DNA of 64,000 nt from Oscheius onirici. Taxonomy: Eukaryota; Nematoda; Chromadorea; Rhabditida; Rhabditidae. The DNA is taken from contig OW051470.1 in the NCBI GenBank assembly GCA_932521025.1, positions 5,566,501 to 5,630,500 on the forward strand, written 5' to 3'. Position 1 is the first letter of the stretch. Each line of letters opens with the position of its first letter. The position numbers and the translations under genes were made by a program. The notes below the pieces were generated by a model. It was not told where the DNA came from and ran no database searches. It worked only from the letters and a program-made list of their open reading frames with translations. This document shows positions 35,579 through 46,369 of this stretch, piece after piece.

Positions 35579-37708
35579 ATGGAGCCGATTGAGACCGTCG
35601 ATCTCTTTGATGACGTAAGTTTTTGCTCATATTTTTCTAACAAAGCCCTATCGTGACAGTGACGTTTGTTTGTTTACTTTTTAATTATCGCCATTAGAAT
35701 AGTTCTGTTTGTAGAGTAACTAACAAATGTTCAGACGCAAATAATCGTGGAAAGTGCCGTCTCGAGCAGTCATCCGATGGAAATGGGAGAAGGAACCAGG
35801 TACTCTTCGCATCTTTTCTTTCAGTAGAATATCTCTTTCAGCGGAAACTTGACCGCTCAGATTTCTCCAAACTTTCGGTTTCGTTCAGAGCGAATTGATG
35901 TGAGTCACAATACTCTCCTTCATAGTCAATGTTTTAGCTTGAAAGAGTCACAGAGTGTACTCAGAGAACACCTTCCCGACCCGTGTCCAATACCGAAACA
36001 CACCGGTTTACTTTTTTGACTATTTTTGTATGAAAAAAAATTCTAGAACTCCGCCAACATCCGCTAACAAAGCTCGGAATCTGTTTGCTGTTAGCCCCGT
36101 GAAATCGACGTCAAGAAAACGGTATGTCCAACTCTTTCTTGTCAAGGTGAACAATCCAGAACAAATACCGAGGCTGTCAAGACCTTGGTTTTCTGTGATT
36201 TCGAGACGAGCGGTCTTTTCACAGTTGGCAATGAGCCGAAGAAAAATTATAATTTGAGAAAAACGCGCTGTCCTTCGGACTTTGCTTCAGAACTGGAAAA
36301 GTTTTGTATGGACAGTAAGAGATCTTTTTTTATTAGACAAAATATAAATTCAGCTCAAAAGGACAACTATCCTCGAATTCTGGAGCTGTCTTTTGTGGCC
36401 GTAGCTAGAGACACCTTCGAGAAGTCAATGAAACAGATGGATCTGAAAAACCAGGTGGACATCTAAACTATTGAAAAGCTATGGTGTCTGTGGATGACTA
36501 TCTGTTTTTCTGTGTCCATATCCACGAGAATCGTCGTAGCAACTCAAGAGTTGTCAGAAATGGATTACTTATTTTTGAACTTGGAGTTTTTACAGATTTT
36601 GGCTTCTACTGTGTTTGAGGGAAGTAGAAGGCTTTAGGAAACGGTAAAGAGCAGATAGAAAATTTTGGCGCCACGACGCCGCCAGGCGGCGGAGTCGTTT
36701 GGTTGGTCTTTCCAACTCCGTCTTTAGCCAGGAGCCTCCAGTCTTCGTGTGAGAGTCCCTTGTAACATTCACACGCGACAAATCAATCCGAAAATGACCG
36801 ACACCGAATGGGCACAGTATGACAAAATCAGGATCATCAATCCAGTCGGCAAGGAAATTTCAGATTCTTCAGGAAGTTGTTAGAATTTTTAGCCTTGGTT
36901 CATGACAAGAACGATCTCCATCTGAAGAACTCGTTTGATGTCGAATGGAGACAAGTGAGGGAGTTTCTCGACTCTTGTCCCAAGCCTACTTGTTTAGGTA
37001 TGTCAGTTTCAAAAATAGTTGTCAAATCCAACCTTTAGTGGCTCACAATGGCCTCTATTTTGACTACCGTCTGCTCTACGGTGAACTCTCAAGATACGGT
37101 CTTCTACAGAGTCAAGCGCTTCCCAACGAAGTAATTTTAGTCATTTTGTTTTCATAAAACTGCTTGAGATCCTCTTCGTGGATAGTCTGTTAGCCCTCCA
37201 GAACATTGAAGACTCTCTGAAACAGAGGCTGGAACAGACACTCAAAGGAATCGACTGGCGTCTAAGTCAGTTTTCCATCTCTCCCTCGAACACTGATTCC
37301 AATTTAGTAAGTCGACTGACTATGACTGAAGAAGTTGTTCCCCTTGAGGTTCCTGATCATCCACTCAATTTTCTCGACAAGAACGAGTGGCCCACAGCCT
37401 TCTTCAAACGCTTCAAAGCAACCGATTTCAAGTAAGTTTCCTGATATTTTTTATTAAGTGAGCTTCAGAAAAATGTCTTCTGGAAAGTGGGAATTCGTTC
37501 CGAGTGGGAAGAGGTACAATCTAAAAAATCTGTACGAGACGGTGAGTCGATTGGTTCGAAATTAATTGAGAAAATTCAGACTGTTGGAGGAGGATTCGAC
37601 TTTCATTATGCCCAAGATGACAGTGAGGGCCTTCTTCAAATTTGTTTGGCCTATGGAAAGGAGTTTCTTGACTATTTGGACTCCTCTGCCGCTGAAGTTC
37701 CCTTCTGA
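35579..37708 (+). CDS. TREX-like DEDDh 3'-5' exonuclease paralogue 2 (catalytic set intact)
   Basis: The start at 35579 gives MEPIETVDLFDD and an N-terminal extension of about 130 mostly polar residues that the simple TREX core lacks. Motif I is FCDFETSGLF. Motif II is AHNGLYFDYRLLYGEL. ILFVDSLLALQNIED follows, and motif III is FHYAQDDSEGLLQIC with the His-x4-Asp pair. All five DEDDh positions are present, so this is the best candidate for an active enzyme that removes nucleotides from DNA or RNA 3' ends. It lies 113 bp downstream of paralogue 1. The intron between about 36455 and 36890 carries a repeat insertion, and one or two small exons there are unresolved. Confidence 0.75.
36479..36780. 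repeat. Diverged copy of the GCAATGGTGTCTGTGG repeat inside an exonuclease intron
   Basis: Starts with aaagctatggtgtctgtgg and ends with GC-rich hairpins (ggcgccacgacgccgccagg and a following palindrome). It matches the plan of the repeats at 42775-43009 and 57459-57672. Probably a non-coding mobile element. Confidence 0.45.
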
Positions 37709-37981
37709 ATCTTTTCATACCCTGTACATATCCACCCAAATTGCCATTCCGTGATACTACTTATTGTTTACCCGAAAAGATATCGAGAGTATTAAACGTA
37801 TGCATCAACGGCTTAATCATGTAAACTCAGTCAACGGTCGGCAAATTACACTTTTCGGCTGGCAGGGGAGTCCTATAATAAATTCAGGCAATTCATTTCG
37901 ATGCCCACACGCTTCGCTGTTAACCTAGTGAAACACTTCTGATCAACTCTCTTGCTTTTGCTTAAACAATTGTTTCTTCAG

Positions 37982-38455
37982 ATGGTCCGATTCGAGACTA
38001 TCGTCTATTTTGATGTCGGTACTACAGGTCTCTTTCCACCTCGGAACAACAACTTCAGGAGTGAAGACTTGAAGAACAGTCGAGACTCGCTTGACTTTTC
38101 CACTGCTCTCGATCAATTCATAATAGACCGTAAGTATGACACATTATATTGGATCAATATCCGCATTTCCAGGCGATTCTTTCGAATATCCCCGAATGAC
38201 AGATATTGCCCTGATTGCCGTGCCTTTCGAACAGAACACCGACTACGACATGGAAATGGCAGACACATTTCACGACCACGGTAGAAGTAGAAACTTGTAT
38301 ACTGTGGACACTGACGGGACACTGATGAAGGATCACACATTTCCGACAGAGATGCACGATATCTGATGCAGATCTGTTTCGCTTATGGAAGAAGTTTCTT
38401 CCGTTACATGAAAAATGTTGCCGCTCCAATTAAGCTCCGTTTAAGTTTATTTTGA
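37982..38455 (+). pseudogene. TREX-like exonuclease paralogue 3, internally deleted and frameshifted
   Basis: The start at 37982 (MVRFETIVYFDVGTTGLF) gives motif I with the Glu replaced by Gly. An exon with TDIALIAVPFEQNTD follows. The motif II segment (HN...FD) and the VDSL segment are missing altogether: the sequence runs from VDTDGTLMKD directly into a motif III-like HTFPTE. There a one-base loss at about 38350 shifts the frame and gives an early stop. The out-of-frame continuation still resembles the family tail (CFAYGRSFFRYMK) up to 38455. Non-functional as an exonuclease. Confidence 0.7.
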
Positions 38456-38558
38456 CGGAATCGAGGGGTATCATGTAGAAACCGTAGTTTCTTGGAATCC
38501 TTCGCCGCTCTCAGGTATCCACCACTGCCCAGTTTCTTCTCATCCAGCAGGTGACATC

Positions 38559-38845
38559 CTAACCAAGTAGCGAAGACATCTTCTTGATTGGGATTGTATT
38601 ATTGCTCGGGTAGACGGCTGCTTGACTTGGTGGAATCACTGTAGAGACAAGCATCGCTGGTGGAGCCATGAAGGTTGACTTGACAATCCCGCTGTGTCGC
38701 AGTTTTGGGATAGGAATCCTCTTCTTTCCACAGTAGATTCTGGCCTTGGTAGAATCGCTGAGGAGCGCTTGAGGAAGCACTCGCACAGCTTGTGAAAATA
38801 AAAGCAATTGCAATTGCTCCAATTAGATATGGTTGCTGTTCCCGT
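38559..38845 (-). mobile_element. Relic of the 5' end of an RTE-like retrotransposon
   Basis: The minus-strand sequence around 38690-38845 resembles the 5' end of the RTE element at 57050-57190 (shared blocks ctgtgtcgcag, cctcttctttccaca and tgtgaaaataa). The translated KKRIPIPKLRHSG corresponds to EKKGVPVPALRHRG there. Only the 5' part is present, the reverse of the usual 5' truncation. Confidence 0.55.
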
Positions 38846-38873
38846 AAGACAGCACAATTATTATGGGGACAAG

Positions 38874-39787
38874 ATGGACAGAAAATTCCATGAAAACGAT
38901 GGGATATGTTTATGGGTTATGAATACGGCAACAACCAGAATTCACGTTCGGATCAACTCCCATAAGAGGGGGAGAAGACCATCTTTAGGTATAATTTGTT
39001 AATATGTTTTGTGGTATTTCAGGTCAATTCGACAACCCCCCCTTCGAAGAGTTTTGCTACAATAAGCGTCGCGATGCCATACTTAGCGTTTTTTCATTCT
39101 TGAGAGACCAGCCAGGACCAGTCTGCCTTGTTGCTCATAATGGAATAAAATTCGATTTTCCGATTATTTTCAACGAATTGAAGCTTCAGGGATTGATTTT
39201 GCCTCGGCCGGTAAGTCTATCATCTTCAATCTAGAAGAGAACTTTCAGATTTGTCTTGTTGATTCCTTGTATGCGTTTAGAAATATCGACAGAGATGAGA
39301 ATGATCGAATGTCCGACATTATATGTCCAGACAGTTTGTGTTTCTTTTGCTTCTGTCTCTCTTTTCAGCTCAAGATCCATGGGCAGTACTAGATTACGAA
39401 AATGCTTCGGCTGCCTTTCTGAAACGGTATCAAAGTGAAAAATTCTGGTTGGCGTTGCTTTTTACTTAGACTCTGCTAGTTTTTTTTTTAGAAAAGATTA
39501 TACTGGAATTTTGAGGTGGCCAGTTCTGGAAGGGGGTAATATTATCGCATTCACATTTTTGAACTAGTTTTTTTTTTCAGAAGACAGCTACAAGTTCGAC
39601 GAAATATATCAGAGAGTACGTCAACATGATTATTTTAGAAAGTGTCAAGTTTCAGCTTTTCGATCGAAAGAGAGGAGGGCACAGCTCTGACAAGGACGCC
39701 CGAGATCTGATGCAAGTCTGCTTTGCCTACGGACAGAATTTCGTAGAATATATTGAAGAAGTTGCCATTCCTCTCAGCTTCTCATAA
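38874..39787 (+). pseudogene. TREX-like exonuclease paralogue 4, lacking motif I
   Basis: Exons encode MDRKFHENDGICLWV, then ISGQFDNPPFEEF and motif II as LVAHNGIKFDFPIIFNEL, then ICLVDSLYAFRNIDRDEND. Motif III is GGHSSDKDARDLMQVC and the tail EYIEEVAIPLSFS ends at 39787. Motifs II and III are intact and close to animal TREX. The motif I exon that should precede them is absent: the RTE relic sits in its place and paralogue 3 lies beyond. Unless it borrows an upstream exon, the product lacks two of the four metal-binding acids. Confidence 0.6.
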
Positions 39788-40431
39788 CAACCATTTGTGG
39801 AAAATTGTACTATCCAAATAGTTCAGAATATTTCTCGATAAATAGTCCATTCTCTCTTTCTGGGATAGACTGTTTGTCCTCATTGTATTGCGCTCTCGCA
39901 GGGTTAGGGGGGAGGAGTCCCAGTAACCTCCTGGGTGCAATAAATGACCCCTTTGATACAATCAGGCAAAACACGTGACGACTGCCACTCCTATTTCTCC
40001 GGTGTTTCCACCTCTGAACCTGTTCAAACTGTGAGACTTGTACGGCGCTCTCTGGTACAAATTTGAAGCGAGAATGTCATCCTGAAAACCATTTTTGAAT
40101 TTTGAAAGGCGATTTTGGTAATACAAGTTTACGAAACATATGCCAAATTAACATTTTCGGGTCAATAAGTAGTCAAGTATGAAGAGGCTGGCCACTTATT
40201 AGAACTTAACAAGAGGTGAATCCTCCAAGGTACTTTCTTCTGACGTCACTCTTGTTCTTCTGCTATGACATAATAGATTTCGAAATTTTGGGACTCGATT
40301 TATGAACCATGTGGGAAAAATGACAGCTCCACTGACAACGAGTCCTCCAGTTTCAGTCGAGTTCTCGTCACAGATTTCCATCGAGTCAGCGCTCTCGCAG
40401 CTCAGCATCGAATAGAATCATTTTCGGAAAC
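39788..40431. other. Intergenic region inside the exonuclease array
   Basis: No clear gene. ORFs on both strands near 40200-40410 are not recognisable. Confidence 0.35.
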
Positions 40432-40760
40432 AATGAATACATCCAATCGTACGATGTGCTCCACAATTAGGCGACCTGTCCACCACAGCCGACACATAAA
40501 CACGATCGATATTCCGGACTATACCTGGCTCCAACAACTCAAGGTGTCACAGACAATTTGTTTCCCTCTTCTCGGTCTACGCTAAAAGATCACGATAAAG
40601 AAGATTGAACTGGAGTGAAAAGGCGTACATGTCTAATTGTAAGCACAAGACGCAGAGCTCTGTCTAGTCTATGGGTTCAGTTTCCTGAAGTATGCTGGAC
40701 GTGTTGCTGCCCTAGACACTGATTTTCTAACACTGGATCCGTCGATTAACTACTTGTAAA
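40432..40760 (+). pseudogene. Possible remnant of another exonuclease paralogue
   Basis: A short exon-like stretch (MNTSNRTMCSTIRRPVHHS) is followed near 40645 by QDAELCLVYGFSFLKYAGRV, which resembles the family's end of motif III and the tail helix (compare LLQICLAYGKEFLDYL in paralogue 2). No motif I or II is found between. Weak but positioned within the array. Confidence 0.3.
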
Positions 40761-40839
40761 TAAAAACGAACAAGCGACACCAATTGACAGTTTTATTCTT
40801 AGAATTGCCGAACAGTTGTTTTATTGTAGTATTTTGTTT

Positions 40840-41055
40840 CTAGACAGCAGCTACGAAGACCCCGTTATTGAACTGTTGAACAGCGTCGTTGTGTTTGGGA
40901 CTCTTGGCTCTTAAGCACACTGTCCTCTTCAGTAACAGCTGCCGGAACTTTTCTTCGAGGTAGTTTTGGAACTTTGCTGATCTCGTCCTTCGTCTCGCCG
41001 TTCTGGCTTCGTCGAGTAGGTCTCTTCGTTCGCTTCTTCCTACCAGACGCGCCAT
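40840..41055 (-). CDS. Small basic hypothetical protein
   Basis: A 71-aa ORF starts MARLVGRSERRDLLDEARTA and contains KFQNYLEEKFRQLLLKRT. On the minus strand an AATAAA occurs about 45 bp after its stop. An overlapping ORF in another frame (40865-41206) is equally long, so the true frame is uncertain. No family recognised. Confidence 0.3.
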   Translation of the reverse strand: MARLVGRSERRDLLDEARTARRRTRSAKFQNYLEEKFRQLLLKRTVCLRAKSPKHNDAVQQFNNGVFVAAV

Positions 41056-41261
41056 CGTTTTCCGCCGAAAGTGCGCTCGTTCCGCAGTTATATAGAAAGT
41101 TTTGCTGTGTTTTTATATCAACGTTATTGTGTAGAAGAAAAACGTAAGTTTGAAAGAGACTATCGTTCTTCAAAATAACAGCTGAGGTGTTATCTATGAG
41201 CTGCAAACTGTTTGATTTGGCGCAAACAGCTTGATAAGTCGACTACGTATTGCTCTCTCTA

Positions 41262-42660
41262 ATGATAAAAACTGAACCGGAGGACGTGGTTTTGCCCACA
41301 AACCATCCACATCCGTAAGCTAGAGGTACTCTTAAGTCAAGCCGTATTCAGAGAGCCACTCACTCCACAACAAACTCCAACGTCATCACAAAAGAGGTGA
41401 GTGCATCAAGTTCCAGAGTCAGAGATTAACTCATTTTACAGTCATGAGATCATCAGAACATTGGTATTCTTTCACGTCAAGGCAACAAACTTCTTCTCAA
41501 CAAATACGAATGATCTCGCTCAGTTAAGGACGAGTCGTGATCCAAAAGTTTTCAAACAAGCTTTGAAAAACAATACTTTGAAATGTAGCTCTTTTTCTAC
41601 ACATATCTATGAGAATTAGGCACTCCTCAAAACTGTCCAAAGCTGACAGAAATATCGTTTGTAGCAATTCCTCGGGAAGTTTTCGAAAGGTCTATTGGAC
41701 AAATGCGAGAGATGTTCTGTCTCAACGTATGAGCGCTGTTGTTCTGAATCAAACCTTGTAGGCGTCGTCTCTTCTTCTCGACCATCACTCTACGAAATTG
41801 ACTCTTCAGTTCAACCACGGAATAACCGAAGAACAGGCAACCCGGGACTACCATGAACGAGGAGAGGAGTGTCCACTGAGTATGTCAAGAACCAGTTTAC
41901 TCAAACCTGAAAGGTTTTCAGAAAGAGTCTGCTATGCAAATCGAGCGTTTGATTCGCAGCTGAGAAAGACGTTCCGCGATCAGTTCGACTTAATCAAAAT
42001 CTTTTTGGATTCGTTGGTTAAACCAGCTTGTCTCGGTTGGTGTTATGATCGGATGGAAACTCTCTTACAGTATCCCACAGCGGAATCAGTTACAGTTATC
42101 CAATACTTTATGGAGAACTGCTGCAAAATAATCTGGTTCCTGAAAGTCGTATTTTTCCAGACGTAAGTTTCAAAACCAGTCCTGTGGTTCAAAAGAAACA
42201 GATTCTATTTGTGGACTCTTTATTCGCCTTCAACAACCTCGAGGATAGATTTTTGGCTAAAGTGAACCGAATACTGAGGGAAAAATATTCCTCTCCCAAC
42301 ATAGTCAAACATCCTTGGCAGTTTCTAAAAGACGAAGGAGCTCCTGTCGCAGCACTCAAACGAATCGGTCCGGAAAGATTTGTGTAAGGAGCGTTCAATA
42401 CTTCACCGATCTTTAGCAAAACTGTCAATGAGCATTGGAAATTGTCACACGGTCAAATTCTTAACTGTAAACTTGCTCACCTATATCAAGGGGTTCGGTA
42501 TTGATTGCCACTTAGAATTTGAGTTTTTTAGATCATTGGCGAAATTCTGAAAGACAGATATGCCGAGGAGAACAGTCTTGCACTGATGATGGTTTCTCTT
42601 TCATACGGGCCAGAGTTCTTAGAGTACTTGGGAACAGTTGCGACTTTTCTTCCTTTTTGA
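41262..42660 (+). CDS. TREX-like paralogue 5, predicted pseudoenzyme with every catalytic residue replaced
   Basis: The start at 41262 (MIKTEPEDVVLPTNHPHP) is followed by short exons that keep the family plan. The motif I position reads LVFFHVKATNFF (Asp to His, Glu to Lys). Motif II reads VSHSGISYSYPILYGEL (Asn to Ser, and Asp to Ser). ILFVDSLFAFNNLEDRF and HPWQFLKDEG are kept. The motif III position reads DRYAEENSLALMM (His to Arg, Asp to Asn). The tail EFLEYLGTVATFLPF ends at 42660. I see no stop or frameshift in the exons I could trace. Conserved structure with a fully erased metal site suggests a non-catalytic role such as nucleic-acid binding or partner regulation. Confidence 0.65.
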
Positions 42661-42774
42661 CCAGTATTACTCTTGCTTGTTTGAACGTTGATATAGTGTC
42701 AAGTCGTTTCCAAGGTGGTAAACTAGTCAAATATTGGAAATTCCACATCACACCATCAATAACGACCAGAGAAA

Positions 42775-43009
42775 TCTCTCTTCTACTAAAGCGCAATGGT
42801 ATCTGTGGTGGACTCTGTATATTTTATTCCGAGGCCACGAACAAGTCAGGACAAGTTAGCTTTTCTTAGGATTAGATTGTTAGTTTTGAACTTCGAGTGG
42901 GAACGAGAAATCTAATGCTTGGACAACATTCTTCGAAATTCTGAGCGCCGCAGGCGCCAGGGCGGCAACAGCCGTCGTAGACGGCTGGCCTCTCTTATTA
43001 AAACGCTAA
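42775..43009. mobile_element. Helitron-like non-autonomous element, copy 1
   Basis: The 5' end tctctcttctactaaagcgc is nearly the same as in the copy at 57459. The body shares gacaagttagctttt and agaaatctaatgcttgg. The 3' end carries a hairpin agccgtcgtagacggct at 42970-42986, followed about 20 nt later by CTAA. A TC 5' end and a 3' hairpin before CTRR fit Helitrons, but the flanking A and T are not clear. Confidence 0.45.
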
Positions 43010-43384
43010 GATTGCCCGAAGTGTATTTCGAACTTTTCAACCCCTTTGCACTGTCCAAATGCGATTCTGAGGGCCATTTTTTATCGAAATTTTGTGAGGA
43101 ATCCGGCTACCATGTCTGTTTTTCGAAATAATCCCCCTTTCACTGTTTTCAAGTCCTCCTAGTTTGGCACTCTGCAGCCGCGGGTAACAAGTTATGTCCT
43201 GTCGAGAATTTAGGTAACAATTAGGTTTTGAACTTGGAAAGTTCTATTACTGTTGTAGGGGTACGAAATGGGGTACGACGTCGTCAGACGACGAAGTCGG
43301 CTGGCAAGTTCATTAAAAGTATTAACAGTCAAAATCACAACATTGTATAATCACAGAGTATGGATGAGAGGGATACCCGTAAGC
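43010..43384. other. Spacer before the inverted duplication
   Basis: Contains a further GC-rich hairpin resembling the Helitron-like ends (acgacgtcgtcagacgacg at about 43272). No gene recognised. Confidence 0.35.
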
Positions 43385-44547
43385 CTACAAATTAACAGAA
43401 GTTCCAGGAATGTTTTTGTTAAAAAAATTTTCGCCGATTGTTGAATTTGGAGAGAAAAACAAATCATCGGTGAGAATTCCAGGAATGTTCTGAGTGTTGT
43501 TAGGAGTAACATCGCTGGATGCCTGACTAGGCTTATTATTGTCTGCGTCATCCTCCACATTGTCATCCACTTGGTTTTCCATCTTCTTCTTTCCTGCTTT
43601 CTGTAATAATACAAGCCTATGAGTTTGTTTGGAAGTATAATGGTCTAAATTCAGTAAAAACGTACCACATAGTATCTAGCTCTTTGACTAGTCATCCTCG
43701 GCTGAATCAGATCAATTTCGGGAAAGCAGACACGCCAGAGTGATTCGAACTGTTCGTTGTAGTCTTCGCTCAGGTCCGTTTCGACGACTACGGGAGTCAC
43801 ACCTTTGTGCTTCAGCGAGTAATGGCGGCGAATGTGCTCACGCAGAACACCCTAAACGTCACAATTCAAAATTTAATAAGAAAAAAGCTGACCGTAAAGT
43901 CGCAATGACCACATTTGCACGTTTCCTTATTCAGATGGCGCATTACATGTTCGCGGAGGCGAGTTCGACCGTAACTAGCCCTGAGCGTCATTTTGGATTT
44001 GCATAGCTGAAAAAAAACTGAAAAAGCCCCATAAGATCACGAACCCCACAAACAAGATTTGATTCAGTAGCCTTTCTTCGGATGGTCAAAGGCGTGGATT
44101 CATCTTCACGAGGTCGTTTTCTGAATGCGTGAAGCACTTCCTCATCCAGCATATTACTTTCATTGGCATCCGCTGAGAAATAGTCCTGATAGAAAAAAAA
44201 TTTACAAAACCAGAAAAACTAACATTCATTAAACTGTTTCCCAGAATCGATTTCAATTCATCAGTAAGTCCCATGTCGAAACTATCGGATCCAGTTAATA
44301 AAGGAGTGTTAGTAGGCAATTCCTCTCGTTTACGTTTCGCTGGACGAGAAACATCATGTGACTTCTTATTCGAAGAAGTAGCGAGTTCAAAAACGCCAGG
44401 AACACTATCGACTAGTGCTAAGCGGTCGGTATGTGCCTCAACATTGATTTATGATAAATGGAAAAAGAATCATACGCTGATAGCGGATAAAATTTTTCCT
44501 AAAGACTCTTCGTTGCGTATTTCCACGACTAGGTATTTTGTTGCCAT
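43385..44547 (-). CDS. Zinc-finger protein with paired C2H2-like motif, copy 1 (full-length C-terminus)
   Basis: The start at 44547 (MATKYLVVEIRNEESLGKIL) leads to a second exon with a basic patch (RPAKRKREELP) and an acidic segment. Next is a finger region (TRLREHVMRHLNKETCKCGH, then a second helix REHIRRHYSLKHKG). After that comes ESLWRVCFPEIDLIQPRM and a polar, Asn-rich C-terminus to 43385. The join between exons 1 and 2 is out of frame with the obvious donor and acceptor, in both copies alike, so the first exon is uncertain. It probably binds DNA. The gene lies on one arm of a 1,089-bp inverted duplication, and its last exon extends beyond the arm. Confidence 0.55.
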
Positions 44548-44635
44548 CCTTAGACCTGAAATATCGTGTATCACTGGGGAAAAAAAAGTGATTGAAGAGC
44601 AATGAAGCAAACGCCTGCCAATAAACTGCTTGCTA
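43547..44635. repeat. Left arm of a 1,089-bp inverted duplication
   Basis: Positions 43547-44635 are the reverse complement of 47479-48567. The translated ORFs of 110, 77 and 88 residues are identical between arms; one base difference is visible near the outer edge. The junctions fall inside the zinc-finger gene's acidic C-terminal exon and just past its first exon. Confidence 0.85.
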
Positions 44636-45246
44636 CCCTTGGGTGCCGAGTTCGATAAACACATCTAGAACGTGAAAAAATAACGGAAAAGTGGTAAAAA
44701 AAATCCCGATTTCACACATTGCGCGCCAAAATATTTGAATGGAGGGGGTTGCCTGCTATAGTATTACCAAATAATGCTCTCTATTTTTTGAACAGACTAT
44801 AATTATAAAGAGCAAGCATCGGTTTCATGATATTTTCGACCAGTTTTCACGTCCTGGTGGCTGCTTTACATGCTGAATTCGATTAACTTGGTTATAAACG
44901 GTAAAAATAGAAGAAAAATGGTGAAAAACGCGAGTTTAGGATTGTTTGAACGAAGGGAGGCGCCTACTGCAGTACAACCCAAACCGATTTCTTGATTTTC
45001 TCAACGGTGAATTGCCGCGCTTGAATGGTTTGTGGTTCTCGAAGCGAAATATTTATGGGTTACTGTTGCGTTCTTTTTTTGAACAGACTTTAGCTGTAGT
45101 ACTAAGGGACATGACTTCTGACGCGCCCTAATATGAAAAAAAGACTCCTAAAATGGGAAAAGATGGCCTGCTGCAAGGATTACGGTTTTGGAATATGCGG
45201 GATTTTGAATTTTTTTCTGGAACAAGTTATAACTTGTGTCCAGAGT
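44636..45246. other. Repeat-derived spacer
   Basis: Repeat fragments including gaacagactata (44799, 45079) and a segment at 45151-45236 that is the inverse of 47321-47399. No gene. Confidence 0.4.
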
Positions 45247-46047
45247 TATATATGTTGCAGTTGAAATTGACCAGCCGTTGATATTGACCGGAAATTTCAC
45301 TTTTTCTATTTTTATTGATATTTTCTGATTTTACAAGTTGAGCTACGCCCCCTTCGGGGCTAAGTGAATTAGTTTTGTCTGTTTAAAAAAAGATAACAGC
45401 TTGCTATCTGATCCCTCTCCATTTCAATTATGTTCCTGTGTTTCTGTTCCTCTAATCTTGCCCGTTTGTCCCCTGTTTCTAATTTCTCGACACTTTCTCT
45501 CTGTCCACCCTTGCATTCTGCAATGTGTTCTGCCGTTCTCCTGTTGTGATATCACCCCCGTTGGAGCTAAAGTTATAGTAGAAACCCCCTTGGACGCTTT
45601 CCCGTATTACTAACCCGCACTTGATTCTCTACTGTCTGGAAACCGTCCCCAGTAAAAAAAAATTAAAGTTCAATTGCAAGCGCACAAATTGCTCCATTTT
45701 GATTGCCAATTAAAGCTTCCGACAGACAGACAGAGACGCGAGAGCATTTTAAAATAGATTTTCTTTTATTATTGTAGAATATCCTATTTGGAACGTTTTG
45801 ATACCAAAACGACCGAAAAAAATCGGAAAAATACACTTGAAAACAATTTCACAAGCCATGTTTGGTTGTTTTGGGCTTAGCTAAACCTTTAGCCCATATA
45901 AACGGCTGGTTTTGGTCTTAAAAGATGAGGAATAAAGCAATCTATCTATTTTGACAGAAAAAAAATGAAAAATAAAGGGAAATAATAAATTTTGGGTTTT
46001 TAACCCAAAATAATGAATTTCCGGTCAATTTCAACTGCAACATATTA
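45247..46047. mobile_element. MITE with TTGCAGTT(G/C)AAA termini, copy B, expanded
   Basis: Left end tatgttgcagttgaaattga and right end tcaatttcaactgcaacata form the inverted termini. The part at 45765-45930 matches copy A (12055-12410). An extra block of about 450 bp (45300-45750) is absent from copy A and looks like a further insertion. Confidence 0.5.
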
Positions 46048-46369
46048 GGGCGCGTCAAAATTCTTTAATTAGTTATACAGCTACCCTTAAAACTGATCGG
46101 ATTGGTCCGGGATTGTTCCTGGGGGTAATCGACCTCGAAAAAAAAATATTGAGAGCTTTTGGGACAGTTTGGATTTTGGGATCAAGGGTTACGGTAGCTT
46201 TTAAAAACGGCCAACAAACGTATTTTCGCGATAACTTTTTGGTGTTAGAAGATACAAAAAAATGGTCAGCTACAAAAAAAATTCGGCTCATCGAGACGCA
46301 TCTTTCTTTTTTTGAAAAACGTATTTTACTCTTTCGCGCAAAAAGTTATTCGACTTTCAAATTTTCGCA
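46048..46369. other. Spacer between two repeat elements
   Basis: No gene or RNA gene recognised; the short ORF running through it continues into the tRNA-like palindrome and looks incidental. Confidence 0.35.

Noticed and set aside
37982-39787. A single gene joining exonuclease paralogues 3 and 4
   Set aside because: Both contain their own motif III region, and retrotransposon sequence lies between, so two damaged copies fit better than one gene, though rescue splicing cannot be excluded.
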